This document shows, piece by piece, positions 1 to 5,499 of a DNA stretch of 6,617 nucleotides. The stretch's first letter is position 1. The number at the start of each line of letters is the position of its first letter. This DNA comes from an uncultured Acidobacteriota bacterium. Its GTDB lineage: Bacteria > Acidobacteriota > Terriglobia > UBA7540. The notes below the pieces were generated by a model. It had not been told where the DNA came from. It was given only the letters and a program-made list of their open reading frames with translations, and made no database searches. The translations under genes and the position numbers were made by a program. The DNA lies in NCBI GenBank assembly GCA_937900045.1, contig CALCEB010000006.1:1-6617 (forward strand). Reading direction: 5' to 3'.

Positions 1-16
1 GTCGCCGTTTGTTAAA

Positions 17-45
17 TTGACAATCGTTCAATGGGGCGGTAGCAT
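17..45 (+). promoter_or_regulatory. Possible sigma70-type promoter
   Basis: A perfect TTGACA at 17-22 is followed after 17 bases by TAGCAT at 40-45, which matches four of six positions of the TATAAT consensus. Spacing is ideal. No coding sequence follows closely, so the target is unknown; it could read toward the hairpin at 444-477. A chance match is quite possible. Confidence 0.3.
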
Positions 46-156
46 CATCGCCAGTTGGCGGCTCTGGTCACAAAGATTTCATCGACATTTAACGACATGG
101 TAGCTTGGCGCCATATAACAATAGACATGAGGACATAAGCCGGTGGTGGCCATTTA

Positions 157-211
157 CTGTAGCGCCGCTCTATGAGCTGCGAAATCCGCCGGTCGCAGAC
201 CGGCGCTACAG
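157..211. repeat. REP-like paired hairpin element (REPIN-like), copy 1
   Basis: The element begins with CTGTAGCGCCG (157-167) and ends with its exact reverse complement CGGCGCTACAG (201-211). Each half also folds on itself: the left half contains GCTC-tat-GAGC, and the right half contains GCCGGTC-gca-GACCGGC, a 7-bp stem with a 3-base loop. Two short palindromic units in inverted orientation around a small spacer is the architecture of REP doublets (REPINs), which are moved by RAYT transposases in other bacteria. The left half matches 23 of 26 bases of the repeat at 5323-5348, so this is a repeat family and not an isolated hairpin. No transposase is in the window. Confidence 0.75.
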
Positions 212-412
212 AACCGGGCGTCGCCGGCTTACGACCGTGTGTATGATTGAGTATTCCGTGTCTAGAGTGAAAGGCAGAGGCAAGAATCGGCTTGACCGGA
301 GACTACAACATATTGCACGAAATAATACATAATTTCCGCAAGTTCACGTACGAAATCAGGTCGCCGATGAATCGCCCATGCTCTACGTTTTGCCATGCAG
401 TCTTGGGGAACC

Positions 413-439
413 GTCATTCCCGTGGAGGCTGGAATCCAC
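413..439. repeat. Degenerate ATTCC...GGAAT dispersed repeat (dRS3-like)
   Basis: GTCATTCCCG is followed by GGAATCCAC, forming ATTCC/GGAAT arms plus partial inner pairing. This closely resembles the widespread GTCATTCCCGCGAAAGCGGGAATCC intergenic repeat (called dRS3 in Neisseria and found in many phyla). Here the inner stem is decayed (GTGGAGGCT instead of GCGAAAGCG). Identity to that family is recalled, not searched. Confidence 0.5.
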
Positions 440-443
440 ATCG

Positions 444-477
444 CCACGACGAGCAGTTTTCCTCGTCGTGGGCTTTT
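444..477 (+). terminator. Strong hairpin followed by TTTT, possible terminator
   Basis: CCACGACGAG (444-453) and CTCGTCGTGG (462-471) are exact reverse complements with an 8-base loop, followed by GCTTTTCCC. The GC-rich stem and short T run on the + strand fit a weak Rho-independent terminator, though the T run is only four long and three bases away from the stem. No gene ends just upstream, so it may instead be part of a repeat or terminate a small RNA. Confidence 0.35.
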
Positions 478-655
478 CCCAGGGTCCTGGCGTGGTGTCC
501 AGCTAAGCCTTATATTATCCAGAAGGTTCGCTGGCCGCCGACGCTGTTTAAGCTCTTAATTCGCCGCTTGGCTAAGTTCATGCTAGGCCCCGACGGACGA
601 AGACCAATTCAGATGTGCTGCCCCTCCGGGCGCATGGACGGCCCGGCCGGAATCT

Positions 656-690
656 ACCGCCGCAAGTGAAAGGATGCCGGTTGCGGCGGT
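656..690 (+). promoter_or_regulatory. Hairpin in the leader of the AraC-family gene
   Basis: ACCGCCGCAA (656-665) pairs perfectly with TTGCGGCGGT (681-690) across a 15-base loop. The right arm ends six bases before the ATG at 697, and the loop carries AAAGGA (669-674), the only Shine-Dalgarno-like stretch nearby. In RNA this would place the start region next to a stable stem, so it could modulate translation initiation. TTTT at 690-693 overlaps the end of the stem, so a terminator/attenuator role is also possible. Confidence 0.4.
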
Positions 691-696
691 TTTGGA

Positions 697-1542
697 ATGT
701 CGATGGATCTCAAGCTTCATCCGGGTTCATTTCACGGCAAAGCTACCCGCTCCGCGGAAACGCTTTCCTTTCGCCTGACGGAGTTTTTTTACCCCGCGCA
801 TTTCACAACCGCGCCGCATTCTCATGAGTATGCGTATCTGGCCGTGATTTTGAGTGGCGGGGGCACGCTGAACTGCGGCAAGCGTGTGAGGGCTTGCGGG
901 CCGCGCACCGTATTCTTCAACCCGCCGGGGGAAGTTCACTCCGACCACTTCCATTCCCAGGGCTCACATCAACTGACCCTTGAGTTGGGTCCGGGAAGGC
1001 TCGGCCAGTTTCAGGATTCAAACTGCGTGTTGGAGAGGCCCGTCGAAACGCAGGGCGGGCGCGTGGCTGTTTTGGCAGAAATGATTTATGGCGAGTTCCG
1101 GCAAATGGATGCCGCCTCGCTCCTTGCCATCGAGGGTCTGACGATCGCTTTGATGGCTGAAATGCTACGTCCTGTTCCGATGCTCTCGAAGAGCGCGTCT
1201 CCTCCCTGGCTCCGGCAAGTGAGCGACTTGATTCATGACCGCTATACCGAGCGCCTGACCCTGCGCGATCTTGCCGAGGGCGTGGGGGTCCACCCGGTTC
1301 ACCTGGCCCGCGAGTTTCACCGGCGCATGGGGCGCACCATCGGGCAACAAATCCGCCATCTGCGGATTGAGCATGCCTGCCGATTGCTTTCCAAGAGCAG
1401 TCATTCCCTGGTTGAAGTTGCCTTGGCCACCGGATTTTCAGACCAGAGCCAATTCACCAAGACGTTCAAGGCCGTAGCGGGCGTCACCCCAATGCAGTAC
1501 CGTTTGTTAAGACCCAATGCTAATTTTCGTCAAGACCGTTAA
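697..1542 (+). CDS. AraC-family transcriptional regulator with cupin sensor domain
   Basis: This 281-residue protein has the standard AraC-family plan. The N-terminal half is a cupin-type ligand-binding barrel: H41-S-H43-E44 followed by a Gly-rich turn (G54-G56), and P76-P-G-E-V-H81 as the second cupin motif, so metal or small-ligand binding is plausible. Residues about 169-270 are the DNA-binding domain with two helix-turn-helix units: the first around LTLRDLAEGVGV (from about 187), the second ending in the family signature GFSDQSQFTKTFK...GVTPMQYR (246-269). It is a soluble cytoplasmic regulator that would bind promoter DNA in response to a small molecule; the ligand cannot be read from sequence. 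An in-frame stop at 667 limits the start to ATG 697 or ATG 703; neither has a good Shine-Dalgarno (TTGGA sits six bases before 703). It lies 91 bp upstream of, and points at, the receptor gene, which is its most obvious candidate target. Length is normal for the family. Confidence 0.94.
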   Translation: MSMDLKLHPGSFHGKATRSAETLSFRLTEFFYPAHFTTAPHSHEYAYLAVILSGGGTLNCGKRVRACGPRTVFFNPPGEVHSDHFHSQGSHQLTLELGPGRLGQFQDSNCVLERPVETQGGRVAVLAEMIYGEFRQMDAASLLAIEGLTIALMAEMLRPVPMLSKSASPPWLRQVSDLIHDRYTERLTLRDLAEGVGVHPVHLAREFHRRMGRTIGQQIRHLRIEHACRLLSKSSHSLVEVALATGFSDQSQFTKTFKAVAGVTPMQYRLLRPNANFRQDR

Positions 1543-1580
1543 GTCCGCACAAGACGGCATTTGCCTGCAAGTGTTAAACC

Positions 1581-1604
1581 TGTTTCCGATATTCTTCGGA
1601 AACA
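1581..1604. promoter_or_regulatory. 9-bp dyad between regulator and receptor genes
   Basis: TGTTTCCGA (1581-1589) and TCGGAAACA (1596-1604) are perfect reverse complements around a 6-base spacer. It is the only clear palindrome in the 91-bp gap and lies about 30 bases upstream of the receptor start. It could be an operator site for a dimeric regulator or a small leader hairpin. A terminator is less likely because no T run follows directly (ACAACCTTTT). Confidence 0.4.
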
Positions 1605-1623
1605 ACCTTTTGGAATTAAGTCC

Positions 1624-1630
1624 TGGAGGA
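1624..1630 (+). promoter_or_regulatory. Ribosome binding site fixing the receptor start
   Basis: TGGAGGA contains GGAGG four bases before ATG 1634, a near-consensus Shine-Dalgarno. It decides the start: an in-frame ATG at 1517 exists but lies inside the regulator gene, and starting there would put 39 residues ahead of the signal peptide. Confidence 0.85.
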
Positions 1631-1633
1631 CAT

Positions 1634-4600
1634 ATGCGAGCAAAGCTTTCTCTGCCTTCTGTCCTGGCGCTTGCGGCGTTAATCGCCTTCGGCCTGCCGC
1701 GTACTGCGACGGCACAGTCAACTTTCGGAACCCTGCTTGGGACGGTCAAAGACAATTCCGGCGCCGTCATTCCGGGCGCCAAGGTAACGGTGACGGAGAT
1801 CGCCACCGGCATTTCCAACAGCACGGTGACCGATTCTGTGGGTGATTGGGAAATTCCCAACCTGCTTCGCGGTAACTATCGCGTCTCCATTCAGAAGCCA
1901 GGCTTCCAGGAATACGTTCAAACCGGCATTCCACTGGACGCCCGCGCTTCGGTCCGGGTGGACGCCGTTCTAAAGGTGGGTGGGGCGCAAACCGTGGTCG
2001 AAGTGAAGGGAGTTCCGCCCGTCATCACCACGGAGACTGGAACCGTCAGCGACACCATGGGTAACTCCACCATCGAGCAACTTCCCGTTAACTACCGGGC
2101 CACGGACACCAGTCCGCTCAACATCATTAACACCGTGCCCGGCATCCAGGAGGATCCGAGCGGACTGGGAGGCATCTCGATTTCCGGCAGCCACCCCGCG
2201 CAGAATGAAATCTCGGTGGACGGTTTCTCCATTCATGCCCCCAACGACAGCTTTCAATCGGAGCAGATGCCTTCGACAGAAGGAGTCTCAGAAGTCACCG
2301 TGACGTCGGAGGTTGCGCCTGCCGAATACGGGCAGATGGGTAACGTTGAGTTCACAACCCGGGGCGGGACGAACCAGCTCCACGGCTCGCTCTTTGAATA
2401 TTTCCAGAATGACGCCCTGAATGCCATTCCGGACTTTGCTTCCAGCAAACCCCAGCTCATCGCCAACGATTTTGGCGGATCCATTGGCGGCCCGGTGGTC
2501 CTTCCGCATTACAACGGCAAGGATCGAACGTTTTTCTTCTTCGATTACGAGGGCAACCGGCTGCCCTCCACCACGCCTGAGACCCAAAATGTGCCAACCC
2601 CGTCAATGTTGGCGGGAAACTTTTCCGGCTTGTGTCCGAGCTTCGGCGCTAACGGAGTCTGTACGGTCGCGGCGGATCAATTGACCAATCCGTTTTCAGG
2701 CCAGCCTTACCCTAACAACCAGATCCCGAGTTCACAGTTCAATGCCGTCTCGGAAAAAGTTCTCAGCACCTTCTATCCGGCAGAGAACTTCCCGAACTCG
2801 AATCCGGTAAACACCACCAATAATTTCCGCCAAAACTTCGCCTCTCCCAGCACCACGAACATGTGGGACTTGCGCATTGACCAGAAGTTGACGGACCAGC
2901 AGTCACTGTGGGGGCGTTTTAGTTGGAAGCACATCATCAATGAAAGCGCCAATGGCCTGGCGGTGGGGCCGACGGACAACTTCTATTCACCCCCGGCGCT
3001 TGGATTGAATTACACCTATGCCCTCAAAAGCAATCTGCTGAATGAATTCCGTTTCGGTTACAACCAAATCGACTCGACCAGCACCTTCGCTCGCTTTCCA
3101 AACGGCGCGCAGGTGGTCAGTGAGTTGGGATTGCAGCAACTTGGGACGACCTTTCCGCAGCCGCCCTCGGCGTGCCCCTACTTTGAGTTTGACGGAGCTT
3201 CCGGCGTCACGGCCGTCCCTTGCGGCCGCGGTTCCTATTACAATGACCACATCTATCAAATTGACGACAACGTGACTTATCTTCATGGCCGCCACACCGT
3301 CAAGTTGGGTTTGGACTACCGTGAATATCGCAAACAGGAAGTCCTGGGCTTCACCACCGCTGACAATTATGGCAACTATTTCTTCAGCGGCCAGTTCACC
3401 GGCTACGACTTCGCGGACTTCTTGCTGGGGCTGCCCGATTACACGGCTATTTCTGACGTCGGCCAGAACCTGGACGGCTCCGCCAGTTTCTACGGATTCT
3501 ATGGCCAAGACAGTTTTCGCATCAGTCCCAAGCTGACTGTGAATTACGGCCTTCGCTACGAGTACGACGCCCCCTTTATCGACAAGTACTTCAACATCGG
3601 CAACTTCAACCGCGCCAACGGCGCCGTGATCGTTCCCAACCAATACGCTTTAAAAAACAATGTCGATCCCACCTTCGCCGAATCCGTGAACGCCTGCGGC
3701 CTGGCCACCCCCGTTCCCACCTCCTACGGGCTTTTCCCTTGCACGCCCATCCAGACCGCGGCGCAGGCAGGCATCCCTTCCTCGCTGCGCTTCGCGGACA
3801 AGAACATGTTCCTGCCGCGGTTGAGCTTTGCCTACCGGCTTTCCAGCAAGACCGTCGTTCGCGCCGGCGCCGGTATATACAATGAGGCGGTGCTGGGCGG
3901 CATCGAATACTCGCTCACCGGCACCACCAGCACGGACTACCGCCAATTCAATAATTCGTTCACCAACGGCGTTCCCGCCATCCAGTTTCCCGACACGCGC
4001 GGATCGGGAACGGGCATTCTGCCCACGCTTGCAGGCAACGCCTCCTTCGGCACCGCCAATCAAATTGACTTGGCGGATCCTTACGCCGAGCAATGGTCCT
4101 TTACCCTTGAACGCGACTTGGGGCACGATACCGGGTTGCGCGTTACCTATACCGGCATTCGTTCCGTTGGACTGGTCATCAGCCCTGACCTGAACCAGAT
4201 TCATCCCCAGTCAACCACTTATAATCCAGTGGAGAAGCCCTTCCCGAATTGGGGCGTCATCAAGTCGCGCGACAACGGCGGCTCCGCCATCTTCAACGGC
4301 TTGGAAACTGTCGTGACCCGCCGCTTCAGCGCCGGCCTCACCTTTCAGTCAAGCTGGGAATGGGACAAAAACCTTTCCGACGCCGAAGGCGACAATCCCA
4401 ATGGCGGCTTCGCGGGCCTTGCCGGGCCACGCATCACGGACCGCTTCAATCTTCCACTCGATTACGGCAACGTGATGGCCACGCGACAGGACCGCTGGCT
4501 GACGACGGCCGTTTGGAATCTGCCCTTCGGCCGTGGACAGAAGTTCGGTACATCCATGAACCGCTTTGCAGACGCGTTCGTGGGTGGCTGGTCCACCGCC

Positions 4601-5065
4601 AACATCCTGCTTCTTCAGACCGGCCCGTTCCTGACGCCTTACTATCCCGGTGGGCTCGATCCCTCTGGCACCAACGCTCCGAGCCGGCCGGGCTCGCAGC
4701 GTCCAGACCGCTTACCGGCTAGCGCGTGCAGTGGGCTTTCCCCGGCTGACGGTCAATTGCTGGATGGGAGCTGCTTCTTCTATGGTTGGCCCGGCCCGAT
4801 TGGCCGGTTTGGGAATTCCGGCGTGGGCATTCTGACCGGACCAGGCACGGTAAACTGGAACTTTTCGCTTTCCAAATATTTCACCCTCAACGAGCGAAGC
4901 CGGCTCCAGTTTCAAGCGAATTTTCAGAATTTTCTCAACCACGTGAACCTCGGCCTTCCCAACATGTCCGCGAATGCCAGCGGATTCGGAACGTTTAATG
5001 CCTTGCAGAACCTGGACGGGGCAGCCGCCCGCAATATTCAGTTCGCCTTGCGTCTCGAGTTCTAA
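1634..5065 (+). CDS. Oar-like TonB-dependent outer-membrane receptor
   Basis: The 1,143-residue product is an outer-membrane transporter. Residues 1-27 are a signal peptide (RAK n-region, Leu/Ala core, cleavage likely at ATA|QS). Residues about 30-115 form a carboxypeptidase-regulatory-like beta-sandwich (GTLLGTVKDNSGAVIPGAKV ... GNYRVSIQKPGF), the N-terminal extension typical of Oar-type receptors. A plug domain follows to about residue 240 (IEQLPV, NTVPGI, ISISG, EISVDGF, GGTNQLHG). The rest is the beta-barrel, with the FFFFDYEGNR motif at 300-309, LTVNYGLRYEYD near 634-645, and a C-terminal strand ending ALRLEF with terminal Phe, the signal for barrel assembly by BAM. Energy would come from TonB-ExbB-ExbD encoded elsewhere. 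The substrate is unknown; large glycan fragments or peptides are usual guesses. Start chosen from the Shine-Dalgarno at 1624 and the signal peptide. All eight cysteines fall in four local pairs (334/343, 514/530, 688/703, 1032/1047). The gene is intact and of normal family length. Confidence 0.96.
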   Translation: MRAKLSLPSVLALAALIAFGLPRTATAQSTFGTLLGTVKDNSGAVIPGAKVTVTEIATGISNSTVTDSVGDWEIPNLLRGNYRVSIQKPGFQEYVQTGIPLDARASVRVDAVLKVGGAQTVVEVKGVPPVITTETGTVSDTMGNSTIEQLPVNYRATDTSPLNIINTVPGIQEDPSGLGGISISGSHPAQNEISVDGFSIHAPNDSFQSEQMPSTEGVSEVTVTSEVAPAEYGQMGNVEFTTRGGTNQLHGSLFEYFQNDALNAIPDFASSKPQLIANDFGGSIGGPVVLPHYNGKDRTFFFFDYEGNRLPSTTPETQNVPTPSMLAGNFSGLCPSFGANGVCTVAADQLTNPFSGQPYPNNQIPSSQFNAVSEKVLSTFYPAENFPNSNPVNTTNNFRQNFASPSTTNMWDLRIDQKLTDQQSLWGRFSWKHIINESANGLAVGPTDNFYSPPALGLNYTYALKSNLLNEFRFGYNQIDSTSTFARFPNGAQVVSELGLQQLGTTFPQPPSACPYFEFDGASGVTAVPCGRGSYYNDHIYQIDDNVTYLHGRHTVKLGLDYREYRKQEVLGFTTADNYGNYFFSGQFTGYDFADFLLGLPDYTAISDVGQNLDGSASFYGFYGQDSFRISPKLTVNYGLRYEYDAPFIDKYFNIGNFNRANGAVIVPNQYALKNNVDPTFAESVNACGLATPVPTSYGLFPCTPIQTAAQAGIPSSLRFADKNMFLPRLSFAYRLSSKTVVRAGAGIYNEAVLGGIEYSLTGTTSTDYRQFNNSFTNGVPAIQFPDTRGSGTGILPTLAGNASFGTANQIDLADPYAEQWSFTLERDLGHDTGLRVTYTGIRSVGLVISPDLNQIHPQSTTYNPVEKPFPNWGVIKSRDNGGSAIFNGLETVVTRRFSAGLTFQSSWEWDKNLSDAEGDNPNGGFAGLAGPRITDRFNLPLDYGNVMATRQDRWLTTAVWNLPFGRGQKFGTSMNRFADAFVGGWSTANILLLQTGPFLTPYYPGGLDPSGTNAPSRPGSQRPDRLPASACSGLSPADGQLLDGSCFFYGWPGPIGRFGNSGVGILTGPGTVNWNFSLSKYFTLNERSRLQFQANFQNFLNHVNLGLPNMSANASGFGTFNALQNLDGAAARNIQFALRLEF

Positions 5066-5205
5066 CTCAGATCATTCGCGAAGTTTTATTCGAAGACCGG
5101 GGGGCGCGGTATGAAGCGCGCGGTTTGAGAGCGGGAAATCATGGTCGAAATTCCATTGTTCGGCCCGGTTAAAATCGTGTTTTTGCAGTCCTCCAAAGGA
5201 AGTTT

Positions 5206-5247
5206 ATGAATCATTCCCAAGCTCGCCCTCATAACTCAAAGCCTTAA
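5206..5247 (+). CDS. Possible 13-codon minigene
   Basis: AAAGGA (5195-5200) precedes ATG 5206 by five bases, and the frame reads MNHSQARPHNSKP before TAA at 5245-5247. The ribosome-binding arrangement is better than that of either flanking regulator or TPR gene. The peptide has no membrane segment or recognisable motif. It could be a leader peptide or a chance arrangement; composition cannot decide at this length. Confidence 0.2.
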   Translation: MNHSQARPHNSKP

Positions 5248-5265
5248 CCCGAATTGGGATTCGGG
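5248..5265 (+). terminator. Weak hairpin downstream of the receptor gene
   Basis: CCCGAAT (5248-5254) pairs with ATTCGGG (5259-5265) around a TGGG loop. It lies 180 bases after the receptor stop codon and is followed by GTTCGATC with no T run, so it is at best an atypical 3' end or RNA-processing structure. It directly follows the stop of the candidate minigene. Confidence 0.2.
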
Positions 5266-5301
5266 GTTCGATCGCAGTTCTCATTCGCGGCCTTCGATTT
5301 T

Positions 5302-5415
5302 GGTGGTGTCTCAGTTTGCTTGCTGTAGCGGCGCTCTATGAGCGCCGAATTTTATTTATCAACACCTTCCGGCGCTCATAGAGCGCCGCTACAGCAAGCA
5401 AACTGAGACACTACC
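5302..5415. repeat. Long inverted repeat containing a REP-like doublet, copy 2
   Basis: Bases 5306-5347 and 5370-5411 are exact reverse complements (42 bp). The pairing extends to 5302/5415 with a single G-T position, giving a 46-bp stem in RNA around a 22-base AT-rich loop. The inner part of each arm is the REP-like unit CTGTAGCGGCGCTC-tat-GAGCGCCG, itself a 7-bp hairpin with a 3-base loop, matching 23 of 26 bases of the left half of the element at 157-211. The outer part of each arm, GTGTCTCAGTTTGCTTG, is also perfectly mirrored, which exceeds a simple REP doublet and suggests a miniature inverted-repeat element or a larger repeat unit. T7 at 5420-5426 lies four bases past the stem, so a bidirectional barrier or terminator between receptor and TPR gene is possible. 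Confidence 0.88.
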
Positions 5416-5464
5416 TCGATTTTTTTGCGCTTGTTTTACGGGGGTTTCGTATCCGAGAATAGAG

Positions 5465-5487
5465 GCAAACATTGATTGAGTGTTTGC
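5465..5487. promoter_or_regulatory. 7-bp dyad just upstream of the TPR gene
   Basis: GCAAACA (5465-5471) and TGTTTGC (5481-5487) are perfect inverted repeats separated by nine bases, ending 12 bases before the TPR gene start. Geometry suits either an operator for a dimeric regulator or a small hairpin near the ribosome binding region. No matching site was noticed upstream of the other two genes. Confidence 0.3.
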
Positions 5488-5499
5488 GATGCTTCGGAT

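Larger units (their letters stand above)
1..696. other. Long non-coding region with repeats, no convincing gene
   Basis: No reading frame here looks like protein. The longest candidates are low-complexity, Arg/Trp/Pro-rich, lack a Shine-Dalgarno sequence and run straight through hairpin repeats; one owes its RHSRGGWNP-type stretch (and WIPASTGM on the other strand) to a dispersed repeat of the ATTCCCG...CGGGAAT kind. A frame open from the left edge to a stop at 101-103 could be the tail of an upstream gene, but its 33 residues are not recognisable. The region does hold several hairpin-forming repeats, listed separately. It is probably intergenic and repeat-rich, possibly the relic of something decayed. 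Confidence 0.65.
5066..5499. other. 434-bp intergenic region with repeats and leader of the TPR gene
   Basis: No substantial gene is visible on either strand; the minus-strand frames reaching into it are shadows of the TPR gene. It holds a weak hairpin after the receptor gene, a 13-codon minigene candidate, the long inverted repeat at 5302-5415, a T7 tract, and a 7-bp dyad before the TPR gene. No convincing promoter was found; TTGTTT (5431) with GAGAAT (5455) at an 18-base spacing is only a poor match. Confidence 0.7.

Noticed and set aside
2..103. 33-codon frame open from the left edge, ending at TAG 101-103
   Set aside because: It could be the tail of an upstream gene, but the Trp/Arg-rich residues match nothing recognisable and the length is short enough to arise by chance.
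292..669. A 125-residue + strand frame and the opposite-strand frame at 262-447
   Set aside because: They lack ribosome binding sites and read through the dispersed repeat and hairpins; the RHSRGGWNP and WIPASTGM strings are the usual false translations of the ATTCC...GGAAT repeat.
1517..1633. Receptor gene starting at ATG 1517, overlapping the regulator gene
   Set aside because: It would place 39 residues before a clear signal peptide, whereas ATG 1634 has GGAGG at ideal spacing and begins the signal peptide directly.
2987..3643. A 218-residue minus-strand frame inside the receptor gene
   Set aside because: It is a Val/Ala-rich antisense shadow of an intact, strongly recognisable receptor, with no independent start signals or domain.
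157..5415. Composite transposon bounded by the two inverted-repeat elements
   Set aside because: There is no transposase, the two elements differ in stem and spacer, and the genes between them are ordinary chromosomal regulator and receptor genes.
5302..5415. CRISPR array
   Set aside because: The repeats are two arms of a single palindrome around one 22-base loop, not regularly spaced direct repeats, and no cas gene is present.
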